A stretch of DNA of 64,000 nucleotides from Prevotella sp. MGM1 (GTDB lineage: Bacteria; Bacteroidota; Bacteroidia; Bacteroidales; Bacteroidaceae), in the NCBI RefSeq assembly GCF_002933775.1, contig NZ_BEWV01000221.1:119594-183593 (forward strand), read 5' to 3'. The position numbers and the translations under genes were made by a program. Below, piece after piece: positions 18,240 through 28,200 of the stretch. The notes below the pieces were generated by a model. It was not told the origin of the DNA and did not search any database. It saw nothing but the letters and a program-made list of their open reading frames with translations. Position 1 is the stretch's first letter. Each line of letters opens with the position of its first letter.

Positions 18240-19709
18240 TTATTTCACAGTCACGTTCTTGCTGCGTACAGTCACAATCTTCTTAACGCCTTTCTCCACC
18301 GGAGCTTTCAGGTTGCTGATAGTGGCACTGTTCACGTTGTCAAGCATAATTGCCGGACGGTAGTCGGGCTTTGCCGTATGGAAAGTTACGTTACTGATGT
18401 CGAGACCGTCTACATGGCGGGCAAATAGTCCGTAGGCAGGTGTTTCCTTCGCAAATTTCGGCTCGGGATAGTTTGTGCCTTGCTCACGGTAGTTTTTGTA
18501 TGCAAGTTCTTTGGTGCCACCTCCTCTGTATCGTATGCTTATGTCGCTCAGCGCTATGTTGCGCACGGGATGCCCCGGCATTCCGGTGATGATTATGCCG
18601 GCCAGCGAGTCTACATCGTCTGCCATGACATTGCTTATCATTATGTCGGCTGCGCTCGATACGTCTGTCCGCTCTTTCGGGCCTCGATTTCGGCATCCTG
18701 TGGTTATGTATATGGGGTAGTGGTGCACATGGCTCATCGATATGTTGCTCACTACGATGTTTTCCATCAAGCCCTGGTCAACCTCTTCGAAAGCCAGACC
18801 GCTGCTGTACATGAATGTGCAGTTGGTCACGGCTATGTTGCGGTAGCCTCCGTTCGACTCCGTGCCTAATTTCAGTCGGCCGCACACCCAGTTTACTTTT
18901 TCGGGTAAATATGTGCCGTCGAGTAGTGTGCCAACCTTGTATCCTGTTATTACACAGTTGCTGATAGTGATGTGTTCGCAGAGCACGGGTCGTTTCAGGG
19001 CGTATGAGCTTTTAAGTACCAGTGCGTCGTCGCTCGGTGTGTTTATTTTGCAGTTGCTAACCGTGAGATATTTGCAGCAGTCGATGTCGAAACCATCACG
19101 GTTTGTGTCTATCGTCACGTTATCCACAGTGCCGACATCGCAGCCGGTCATTATTATTCCGAAGTGTCCGCCACGGTATATTGTCACGTCTCTGATGAGC
19201 GTGTTGCGACAGTTTTTCAGTGCTATTGCCTTGTCGCCCGTGCCTATGCTTCCGCCCTGCACGTTACCCGCCCGCTCGGTATCTTTTCTTGTTAGTCCTT
19301 TGCCGTCTATCATTCCCCGGCCGGTAATAGATATGTTCTGCTTGCCTACCGCATATATAAGACTGTTGTGAAAATATGTGTGTCCGCCGTCCTGGTACTC
19401 CGGTCCGCCGAAATGTTCGGCCTCGTCGTATGCTTTCATTGATGGTGGCGCTGCCAGAATGGTCGCTCCTGACATGATGTGCAGTTCCACGTTGTTTTTC
19501 AACCGTATGCTTCCGCACAAATATGTGCCGGCCGGCAATACCACACGGCCTCCGCCACGGGCCTCGCACGAGTCTATCGCCCGGTTTATTGCCTCGTGGT
19601 CGAGCGTCTTTCCGTCGCCTGCCGCACCGAAGTCTCTTACGTCATATTCGCCTGCGGCATTTGCGTGGATACCGGTCCAAAGAACGATAAGTAAAAGAAT
19701 ATTTCTCAT
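18240..19709 (-). CDS. GH28 polygalacturonase-type pectinase
   Basis: Exported beta-helix hydrolase of 489 residues, hydrolysing alpha-1,4 or alpha-1,2 galacturonosyl bonds of homogalacturonan or rhamnogalacturonan. A signal peptide (about 1-19) precedes YDVRDFGAAGDGKTLD, the classic GH28 opening. The catalytic region is TNRDGFDIDCCKYLTV (the NxDG motif), SDDALVLKSS (the paired aspartates) and RLKLGTESNGGYRN (substrate-binding RxK). Length fits. It lies divergently next to the hybrid sensor gene. No consensus -7 element was found before it. Confidence 0.88.
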   Translation of the reverse strand: MRNILLLIVLWTGIHANAAGEYDVRDFGAAGDGKTLDHEAINRAIDSCEARGGGRVVLPAGTYLCGSIRLKNNVELHIMSGATILAAPPSMKAYDEAEHFGGPEYQDGGHTYFHNSLIYAVGKQNISITGRGMIDGKGLTRKDTERAGNVQGGSIGTGDKAIALKNCRNTLIRDVTIYRGGHFGIIMTGCDVGTVDNVTIDTNRDGFDIDCCKYLTVSNCKINTPSDDALVLKSSYALKRPVLCEHITISNCVITGYKVGTLLDGTYLPEKVNWVCGRLKLGTESNGGYRNIAVTNCTFMYSSGLAFEEVDQGLMENIVVSNISMSHVHHYPIYITTGCRNRGPKERTDVSSAADIMISNVMADDVDSLAGIIITGMPGHPVRNIALSDISIRYRGGGTKELAYKNYREQGTNYPEPKFAKETPAYGLFARHVDGLDISNVTFHTAKPDYRPAIMLDNVNSATISNLKAPVEKGVKKIVTVRSKNVTVK

Positions 19710-19800
19710 TGCTATGATGTTTTGACTGCAAATTAAATAATAATTACGTACATTTAAATGGTAGAATTGTTCGTAAACCGGTAAAATAGTACGCTATTAT

Positions 19801-19832
19801 TTTGTTTCACTCATATAAATAAGGTATTTTTG
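19801..19832 (+). promoter_or_regulatory. Full promoter of the hybrid sensor gene
   Basis: TTTG at 19801-19804, 20-bp spacer, TATTTTTG at 19825-19832, 21 bases before the ATG. A textbook Bacteroidetes -33/-7 pair. Confidence 0.8.
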
Positions 19833-19852
19833 CAAAATAAGACTAATAACAA

Positions 19853-22800
19853 ATGTACTTGAAAACGATACTGATTATGGTATTGTCGTTTCTGCCTGTG
19901 GTGATGCCTGCGGCGGAAATAGACGATAATATAGATGGCATGGCACTTTCGGGCAGACGCATATCGTCTGTGGACGGATTGTCAGGTAACACTGTTTACG
20001 ACTTGTTGCAAGATAAAGACGGGTTTGTCTGGATGGGAGCCGTATACGGCCTGTGCCGATATGACGGATATTCGTTTGTGAATTATTATTCGCTTAGTAG
20101 CGACAGAAAGAGGAAGATGGATGCCACTACGGGCAATCTGTATATGGACGAGCCGAACAATATGTTGTGGATTCATTCCTCTACATTTGCCTTTGCATGC
20201 TATGATTTGCATTCGGGACGCTTTGTCGACTATACAGGGCGTGGTGACGAGACACGGCCGTACCGTCGTTTCCTGCGTTCGGGCAACGATATGTGGATGT
20301 ATGACACACGTTCGGGAATACGCAAGGTTACATTTGATAATGGAACATTTACATGCGCGGACTATACAAGTAAATCAGGTGCGTTGCCGAGCGATAACGT
20401 GCCGAGAATGCTCGAAGACGGAAAGCGTGGTATATGGGCTTTGACAGCCCGCGGACTTATGAAGTACGGGACCGGTGGTAGATGGCATACAGTTGTAGGC
20501 GGAAGGGAATACATCATCGGCAATACGTGGCGGGGCAATATATTATGTCTGTCGGAGAACAATACCGTGGAGATGTTTTCACCCAAGGGTAGACTCCTTC
20601 GCCGTATGGTTATACCCAAAGTGCTCGGCACGGTGAAGACAGTTAGGAGTAATTTCGTGTGGGGCGACAAGTGGATGATATTCGGAATAGGTACTTATAG
20701 TATTGATCTTAACACGTTTGAGGTAGATAAACCGGAGGAATATCAAGTGCCGAACGGATTGCTGCTCGACTCCGTAGACGGATATTTCTTTGAGTCAAAC
20801 AGTACGGGACGGCTGTGGATATTCGCTCCCGACGGCAGTATGAAAGAACTGTCGCTTCTTCCCGATGTGAGGTTTACGGCTGAACGGAAGCGCAAATACA
20901 AGGTAAGGCGTGGAGATGACGGTCTTTTTTACATCGCTTCTTATGGTAATGGCCTTTTTGTTTATCATCATGAGAGTGGTGCGTTGAGGCGTTTCTCGGC
21001 CGATGACCCTCATCCGGTGATAGATAATAACTATCTGATGAACATAATGATAGACCGCAGAGGAAATCTGTGGGTTACTCAAGATCAGGCCGGAGTGTCG
21101 TGCATATCGGTGTCTCACAATGCCATGGCGTCGTTTCTGATGCCAGTTCCGGGGCGTGTGGGCGACTGGTCCAATTATGTGCGTATGACCGCACGTGACG
21201 AGGATGGAAGCATATTGGTAAGCACAAAGGACAATAAGCTGTATCGGTTGGACTCGAAAGTCCGATCCATAGAGCCTCAGGGAGAGACAAAAGCATGTGT
21301 ATTCGCTTATCTTGTGGATAGAGACGGGAGGAAATGGATGGCTACAAGAGGCGACGGTCTTTATGTGGACGGGGATTATTACAGTAAATATGAGAAGACG
21401 TACCATGTGCCGTCGAACGATTTTTACGACATAAAGCAGGACAGCATGGGGCGTGTATGGCTTGCTTCTTATGAGGAAGGACTGATTGTCACCAAAGCGT
21501 TGACAGCTGACGGGCGTCTGTTGTTCGACAGATTACTGTACCGTAACATCAACGAGGGACGGCAACATCAGCTTGAACTTTCGCCGGACGGTTGGTTGTG
21601 GATAGCCACGAGCAACGGATTGTATGCCGTTGATACCAAGAAAAAGAATATAAAGAACGCCGATTTCAAGTGTTTCAATACCATGAACAGCGATTTCCCG
21701 ATAGACGAGATGCGTTGTATCAGGTATATAGACGGTTGTCTGTGGGCGGGAGGAAAAGGCGGCGGACTTGTAAAATGCCGATTCTCGAAAGACATGAGGA
21801 TGATTGAGTGCCGCACGGTGACAACCAAAGAGGGGCTGGCCGATAACACTATAAACTCAATAATTCGCGATGACTATGGCAGTGTGTGGGTCGCGACGGA
21901 GAGTGGGATGTCGAGAATATACGGTGATGACATGAAAGTTAAAACCTATCGGTTTGACAGCAGACTCGAGCGGAATATCTATTCAGAGGGCTGTGCGCTG
22001 AGGCTTGATGACGGCAGGCTGCTATTCGGCACACGTCAGGGACTTACCGTTGTTACTCCGCGCCGTAATTACGATAGTGACGGTAATGCCGCGGCACAGG
22101 CGGTGATAACTGATATGAGAGTGAACGGCATACCGCTCGGTGACAATGAGGATATGGCTGTGTCTGTACATCGCTCGGACAAGATAACATTGGGTCACAA
22201 TGAGAACACGATCTCGCTTTCATTCTCTAATTTCGAGTATGCGGAAATCAACTCATCGTTATATCAGTATTATCTTGAAGGTCTTGACGAGACGTGGCGT
22301 CAGGCGACAAGCGTCAATCATGTGGAGTATGGCAACCTCGCCCCCGGCACATATATATTTCACATCCGCTCGCTGAGTAACAACAAATGGAGTGGGGAGA
22401 GCACCCTGACGATAGTTATTCGCCGGCCTTGGTATGGCACGGTCTGGGCTTGGATGGTCTATATTGTTATTGCCGCGGCTTTCGGGATATATCTTTACCA
22501 TAATGCCCGTGAGCGTCTGCGACTGAATCAGCAAATGAGGATCGAGAAAGAAATGACCGAGTTCCGTATCGGATTTTTCACTAATATAACACATGAGTTC
22601 CGTACTCCTCTTGCCATTATCCAAGGAGCTGTGGATAAACTGCAGGCGGGCGAGGCCGGTACTTCGAAAGCCGCCGTGCAGACAGCTCGTCGTGGAGTTA
22701 AACGGCTGTTGCGTCTTGTGAACATGCTGATGGAGTTCAGGAAGGTTAATACCGGAAACATGAGGCTCAACGTGGAAGAAGGAGACATCATAGCTTTTGT

Positions 22801-24136
22801 AAAGGATATATACAATGACTTTTGGCCTATGGCAAAGCAGAAAGACATAAGCTTCACATTCACTCCGTTTGCCAGGGAATATGGTGTGCCGTTCGATCAT
22901 CAGATGGTGGAGACAATAGTGTATAATATCATAAGCAACGCTATCAAATATACTCCTGAGCGTGGGCAGGTGAGAGTCTCTTTGCGTAAAAATGATGAGT
23001 GGCTGTCATTCTCGGTAGAGGATGACGGACCGGGAATGAGCTGCGAGCAGATGGCACAGTTGTTTCAACCATTCATGCGCGGGTATGCTTCGAGCGGTGG
23101 AATGGGAATCGGTTTGTATACATCTCACCGGATGGCGGAGCTGCATAAAGGTACACTCGAATATCGGCCTGTGGATAATGGGACAGGTTCGGTATTTACG
23201 TTCATGCTGCCCTCTGTGGCAAGCGCGTACTCGAAAGAAGACTATAAAAAATCATCTGCCGTGAAGAAGACGGAGAATGAGGAGAATACATCGGCCGATA
23301 ATGAGATAATACGCGAGTTGAGACCTGATGCCATAAATGATATTACGGTGGCTGTGGTAGAGGACGACCCGGACATGATGGCCCAGATTTGTGCCGAGAT
23401 AGGCGTATATTTCAATGCTGTGGGTTATATGACGGGGCAGGCTGCGCTCGACGGTATTTCCGCAACATCTCCGGCGCTTATTGTTTGTGATGTGATGTTG
23501 CCGGATACTACCGGCTATGACATTGTGAAAAAGTTGAAAGGCGATGATGTCACGTCACGCATACCGGTGATAATGCTTACCGCTATCGACGACGAGAATC
23601 ACCGCTTGCGCAGTTATGTGGCCGGGGCAGATGACTATATGGTGAAGCCTTGCAATTTCAAACTGCTCGTGGGGCGTGCCATGCAGTTGATAAACAATGC
23701 CCGTAAAAAGCCGGCCGCAGTGCGTCAAGGTGTGGATCCTGCCGTTAAGAGCGGCAAGTATTCCGAAGTACAGGAAAATTCACCGTTGCTCATGTCTCAT
23801 GCCGACAAGACATTGAAGGAACGTATAGATCACATTGTGGTTCAGCACATCGGCAATCCGGAATTTACCGTAGATAAGCTGGCGGCAATACTTGGCATGG
23901 GACGTACCAAAATGTTTACCAAGATAAAGGAGCTCACCGGAGTGTCTCCGAATAAATATCTGCAAAACGAACGCATGCGTATTGCGGCCGAATTGCTTGC
24001 AGAGGGGCGTATGACGGTGTCTGAGGTCAGTTACAAGGTGGGAATACAGGATGCTTCGTACTTCAACAAGTGCTTTAAGGCCCGCTATGGGGTGGTGCCG
24101 AGCAAGTATGGGAAGACTACGGCTTCTCTATCTTGA
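19853..24136 (+). CDS. Hybrid two-component system sensor/regulator (HTCS)
   Basis: One-protein two-component system of 1427 residues that senses an oligosaccharide in the periplasm and activates a polysaccharide-utilisation locus. Order: signal peptide (1-22); two beta-propellers of Reg_prop repeats (about 35-750, e.g. DKDGFVWMGAVYGLCRY); Y_Y_Y domain (about 770-850); transmembrane helix 864-886; histidine kinase with FTNITHEFRTPLAI (phospho-His 914) and ATPase motifs NAIKYTPE, DDGPGM and GMGIGLY; receiver domain with VCDVMLPDTTGYD (Asp 1213); AraC-type HTH at the C-terminus (about 1330-1427, SEVSYKVGIQDASYFNKCFK). All catalytic residues appear intact. Its likely ligands are products of the surrounding pectinases. 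It overlaps the convergent esterase gene by 20 bases. Confidence 0.96.
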   Translation: MYLKTILIMVLSFLPVVMPAAEIDDNIDGMALSGRRISSVDGLSGNTVYDLLQDKDGFVWMGAVYGLCRYDGYSFVNYYSLSSDRKRKMDATTGNLYMDEPNNMLWIHSSTFAFACYDLHSGRFVDYTGRGDETRPYRRFLRSGNDMWMYDTRSGIRKVTFDNGTFTCADYTSKSGALPSDNVPRMLEDGKRGIWALTARGLMKYGTGGRWHTVVGGREYIIGNTWRGNILCLSENNTVEMFSPKGRLLRRMVIPKVLGTVKTVRSNFVWGDKWMIFGIGTYSIDLNTFEVDKPEEYQVPNGLLLDSVDGYFFESNSTGRLWIFAPDGSMKELSLLPDVRFTAERKRKYKVRRGDDGLFYIASYGNGLFVYHHESGALRRFSADDPHPVIDNNYLMNIMIDRRGNLWVTQDQAGVSCISVSHNAMASFLMPVPGRVGDWSNYVRMTARDEDGSILVSTKDNKLYRLDSKVRSIEPQGETKACVFAYLVDRDGRKWMATRGDGLYVDGDYYSKYEKTYHVPSNDFYDIKQDSMGRVWLASYEEGLIVTKALTADGRLLFDRLLYRNINEGRQHQLELSPDGWLWIATSNGLYAVDTKKKNIKNADFKCFNTMNSDFPIDEMRCIRYIDGCLWAGGKGGGLVKCRFSKDMRMIECRTVTTKEGLADNTINSIIRDDYGSVWVATESGMSRIYGDDMKVKTYRFDSRLERNIYSEGCALRLDDGRLLFGTRQGLTVVTPRRNYDSDGNAAAQAVITDMRVNGIPLGDNEDMAVSVHRSDKITLGHNENTISLSFSNFEYAEINSSLYQYYLEGLDETWRQATSVNHVEYGNLAPGTYIFHIRSLSNNKWSGESTLTIVIRRPWYGTVWAWMVYIVIAAAFGIYLYHNARERLRLNQQMRIEKEMTEFRIGFFTNITHEFRTPLAIIQGAVDKLQAGEAGTSKAAVQTARRGVKRLLRLVNMLMEFRKVNTGNMRLNVEEGDIIAFVKDIYNDFWPMAKQKDISFTFTPFAREYGVPFDHQMVETIVYNIISNAIKYTPERGQVRVSLRKNDEWLSFSVEDDGPGMSCEQMAQLFQPFMRGYASSGGMGIGLYTSHRMAELHKGTLEYRPVDNGTGSVFTFMLPSVASAYSKEDYKKSSAVKKTENEENTSADNEIIRELRPDAINDITVAVVEDDPDMMAQICAEIGVYFNAVGYMTGQAALDGISATSPALIVCDVMLPDTTGYDIVKKLKGDDVTSRIPVIMLTAIDDENHRLRSYVAGADDYMVKPCNFKLLVGRAMQLINNARKKPAAVRQGVDPAVKSGKYSEVQENSPLLMSHADKTLKERIDHIVVQHIGNPEFTVDKLAAILGMGRTKMFTKIKELTGVSPNKYLQNERMRIAAELLAEGRMTVSEVSYKVGIQDASYFNKCFKARYGVVPSKYGKTTASLS

Positions 24137-25007
24137 CTTTTTTGCCTTTCACGAGTTTCAGCTCGACAAGTTTATTGTACATCATTTTGCCTACGTATTC
24201 GGTCCAGGCGGCATCGAAATGCAGTCCGTCGGCTTGCAGTCCGGCATCGCTCAGGTCTATACAATAAACGTTGGGGAGTTCTGATGCCACTCTCTTCTGA
24301 GCCTCTTCTACCTCACGGCTGTATTGTCTGCTCTTGTGCGGAACGGTTCCGAAGATGAAAGGCAGTGTCTTGTCCTTTTCTTTTCCTGTCTTCATGTATA
24401 TGGCGTTGCGCATGTAGTTTATCATGTCCTTGAAGTTCTTGTAGTAGTTTGCGGCTTGTTTTCTGTCGCTTTCGCCTTGATGCCACATGATGGCTTTAAC
24501 GTCGAATCCGTCTTTTAGTTCGGTCAACGTAATGTCGGCACAGTCGGCAAAACCGTCGGTAAGTGATTTGGTAAGTGATTTTCCTGTGTTTATATCACCG
24601 CGATAGGCACCTGTTCGGTTTATCCATTCCTTGTCGGCACACCACACAGGCTTGCTCGCCACAGTGGCTGAAGTATCTATCGATGTACCTCCATACGTGC
24701 ATTTTATAGCATAGAAATCTTTTTTGAGAGCTTTTTCGATATGGTAGTTTGTAACATCGCAGAATGCCCAGCGTGCTTTCGGATTGTCGAATGTTCTTTT
24801 CTCAAATATCCCGTTGCTTGCGTTTGTCACGTTTTTGAAATGCAAATATCCGTATCCTGCTTTCAGATAGTCCGGTACCTCGGTGTTGTATACCCGTCCG
24901 TCGGCGTTTGATTGGCCGGCAGTGATAAACACGCTTGCCTGTTTTTTGGCTGATGCTCCTATGTCACAAAAGATAATAGCGATGGCGAATAGTTTCAGTT
25001 TGTTCAT
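24117..25007 (-). CDS. SASA-type (DUF303) carbohydrate acetylesterase
   Basis: Exported 296-residue SGNH-fold esterase of the sialate O-acetylesterase/CE6-like group. Signal peptide at about 1-20, then the nucleophile block VFITAGQSNADGR, the block with the conserved glutamate MWHQGESDRK, and the C-terminal block QADGLHFDAAW carrying the catalytic Asp/His. It probably removes acetyl groups from plant polysaccharides released by the neighbouring lyases. Its last 20 bases lie inside the 3' end of the convergent HTCS gene. A tandem 12-bp repeat precedes its start. Confidence 0.85.
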   Translation of the reverse strand: MNKLKLFAIAIIFCDIGASAKKQASVFITAGQSNADGRVYNTEVPDYLKAGYGYLHFKNVTNASNGIFEKRTFDNPKARWAFCDVTNYHIEKALKKDFYAIKCTYGGTSIDTSATVASKPVWCADKEWINRTGAYRGDINTGKSLTKSLTDGFADCADITLTELKDGFDVKAIMWHQGESDRKQAANYYKNFKDMINYMRNAIYMKTGKEKDKTLPFIFGTVPHKSRQYSREVEEAQKRVASELPNVYCIDLSDAGLQADGLHFDAAWTEYVGKMMYNKLVELKLVKGKKVKIEKP

Positions 25008-25019
25008 AATATGTTTTCA

Positions 25020-25046
25020 TTTGTTATTCGAATGTTTGTTATTCGA
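25020..25046 (-). promoter_or_regulatory. Tandem direct repeat upstream of the SASA esterase
   Basis: TTTGTTATTCGA occurs at 25020-25031 and again at 25035-25046, a 15-bp period, 13-39 bases before the esterase ATG. It could be a paired regulator-binding site or just an A/T-rich duplication. Confidence 0.35.
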
Positions 25047-25184
25047 TTGTTTTTGCCGGTGTTTGCGAATTGCTTTATATATGTCATTATGAAATTATGC
25101 GACTCGTTTTACATGTAACTATGACTTGTTTGACATTGTGTATAAGCTATTTCCATTTGTGAGTGCTCTCCGTTACATTTATTT

Positions 25185-25232
25185 AAAGCCGATAAATATC
25201 AGGCATCGGATAGCCCGACATTCATCGGCTTT
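25185..25232 (-). terminator. Terminator of the large PL11 gene
   Basis: AAAGCCGAT (25185-25193) and ATCGGCTTT (25224-25232), a perfect 9-bp pair. It lies just past the stop of the minus-strand gene. Confidence 0.55.
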
Positions 25233-25255
25233 GCTTTGATACTATTATTACAACA

Positions 25256-28200
25256 TTATTTTTTCATTATCTTATGTCCGTTGATGACATACACCCCGCG
25301 GCAGAGTCCGTCAAGAGCGGCAGACTGTTTGACTTTACTTCTCAGCAGCACACCGTCCGTTGAGTATACATCCACTTCCGTCTCATTGCCGAAAGAACCG
25401 GTGATGCCCTTTATGTCTGTGATTGCCGAAGCCACTTTCAGGATGCCGTCGGTCAGCAGTTGCGAGTCATCCCATTCGATGACTTGGTTTTCCGATACGG
25501 TTTTCAGAATGTAAGAACCTGTTTGAATGCCGTTGCCGGTAAATATTTTTAGTTCTTCACCGGCCGTAAGTGTTCTTTGAGGAGATAATATCACAATGAT
25601 TGTATCACCGTTGTGGGTTGTGGTTCCCATCAGTTTGAAAGCGTCGTTGACCGCGCTTCCGGAGCTACTGAGACCTGCTTTGACCGCAATAGTGCTTCCT
25701 GCGTTCATCGTTACATTACCGGCGGCTTTCAAAGTGCCATACCCGTTGTTGTATCCGGCTGTAACAGTGCCGCCTTTGTTTACGGTAATATTCTTTGCCG
25801 AGCCGGTACCTGTGATCGTTCCGCCGTCTCTTACCGTCACGGTTCCCGATGTAAATCCTTCCGGATTGACGGAATACGGGCTGTTGTATAATTGCAGTGT
25901 GCCAGCGTATACATCAACGTTAGACGTGCTTCCGTTGGCGGTAAGCGTCCATGTGCCGTTTCCTTTCTTTGCTATTGACTTGGCTTTAAGTGTACCGTGG
26001 TAGGTGACATCCTCTTCTTTGAAACCTATTTCATAAGAGTCGGAACCGTTTCCTATCGTACAGTCTGCGCTTTCAGATGCCAGTGAGCCAATTTTGGTCG
26101 TTATGGCCTTTGCCGCTGAGCCATTAGAGGCATAGTGGCCGATTTTACAACCGGCATCCATTATAACGCTTGTTTTGCTCATGTCTGTCACATTATCCAT
26201 CAGACGGAAGTTCTCCCCCTGTGCTGTCAGTGTGCCTTCGAATGCGGAGAAATTAGCTCCTATGTCATTGCGTACACCTGTTGACACTATCGTGAGACGG
26301 CCTTTGCCCTTGAAATTTCCGTTGATGGCGCCTCTTGTCGTGCCTTTTATGGTGCAGCTCTTCCCCTCTACGACAGTCGCGGAATAGTTGAATACAGGCC
26401 TTGTGCTTGAATTGTTCATGTTTATCAGTTGCACTTCTCCGCCTTCAAGTCTCATTGGCGAACCGGTCTTTCCGAATGTTGAGTTCCATGCTCCCTGTGC
26501 TATGATACCCTGCTTCAATATCATTCCTGCGAAACTGTTTTCTCCTGGATATGTGAAGTTTAGTTGCCCTGGACCGTCTTTTACGAGATAGCCGCTGCCT
26601 TTTACTGTTCCTTTGAGCGAAAGTGAGCCTTTGCTGTTGGCTACGTTTATGGTCGCCGTATCCGTTACGGTGATTATTCGGTCGGTTGCCATGTTATCGG
26701 CATCCATTTTCAGTGTTCCGCCATTCAGTCTGATGTATCCTTCTTCTGCCGTGGCAGCTCCGAGAGCGCTCTTTTGTCCCCCGTCAAAGATATTGGTTAT
26801 AGTCAGTGTTCCGTCGTTCACAACGGTTTGTCCGGTGTAGTCGCTGTTTTTCAAATCCATGCGTACCTCGCCTTTTCCGTTCTTTGTCACGCCTCCGTTA
26901 CCGCTGATTCCTCCGTTGCCGCTTAGCGAATAAGTGCCGTTGTTTATGTCGAATGTCACGCCGTCTGTCACCATCATTTCATTTATAGTGATGTTTCTGT
27001 TGCCAGATTGGTCGTCGAATACCACTTTGTCGTCCTTGACAAACGGTGTGGCTGAGCCTCCGACACTGAAATTCTCGCTCTTGTAGTCCCATATATTGTT
27101 TTCGTTTCCGGTCCATGTGACATTTTCTGCCGGAGTGCGTGTGCCGTTGATGGTGAGTGTTATGCGGTTGTCTTCAACACGTATGTCATAGTTTTGTCCC
27201 ACGAGTCCGCGGGTTTTGATTTTCGTTGCGTCTGCCGTCAGTCTGCCGGTGCATTCGGCCAAGATATATTCGCCCTCGGCAATGCCGTCATGATTGACTG
27301 TAAATGTGTTCTGTCCGTCAAGTGTAAGATCTCCGTTTATTATCAGCCGGCCTGCTTTTCCTTCTCCCGCCTGTACCTCTATATATACATCTCCCGGAAG
27401 TGTGAGACTCCTGTTGAATGTCATTGTGCCGTCTTTACCTGATGGCATGAGCCGGCATCCCTCGTAGTTGAGTGCTTTTTCAAAACTTACATCACCGTCT
27501 ATGATGGCGTTTCCGCCCAGTGTTCCTTTTGCTCTGAGAGATACGTTGCCGGTTATTTTTCCGTTCACGAATAGTGTACCCTCGCTTATCACTGTCGTAC
27601 CTGTGTATTCAAGGTTGTTGTCGAACGTGACTGTTCCAAGCAGTGATTTGTATAGGTTCATGTCGCCGGACAGTGTTCCGTTGCCGTTGAACGTATAGTC
27701 ATGGCCCTTTGGATTTATCAGATACACTGATTGGGGTTTCAGATTGCCGTTTATGGATATTGCCGACGAGTTGTCTCCGCTGATATCGAATATTATGCTG
27801 TTGCCGTCGGCATATCCTTTCGTGGCGGTCATGTCGAAAGATTTGAAAGTTCCGCTTGACGCAGTCGTGCCCCAGGCGTTTCCAGATGCCCATCTCAGGT
27901 CGGTCACCATTGTCGGCGGCAGTGGCGGATATGGCATGTCTCCGCCGAGATAGAAGCCTGTGCACGGCATCTGGTAGTATCCTCTCGTAGTGCAGTCAAG
28001 ACGGTAGTGCGGGTCTTCTTGCAGAGTGTAGAAACTGTAATCTGACTCTATGTCGGTAGAGTATCCTATTATACCTGTACTTGTTTCTTCGTTCTGTTTC
28101 ATCAGTATTATTTCCTCGCGCCAGTCGCCGATGATGTCTCCCATAAACGCCGGACGGTTTGCCCAGCCCGAATGTACCACCCATGAACTTTCTTTCGAGA

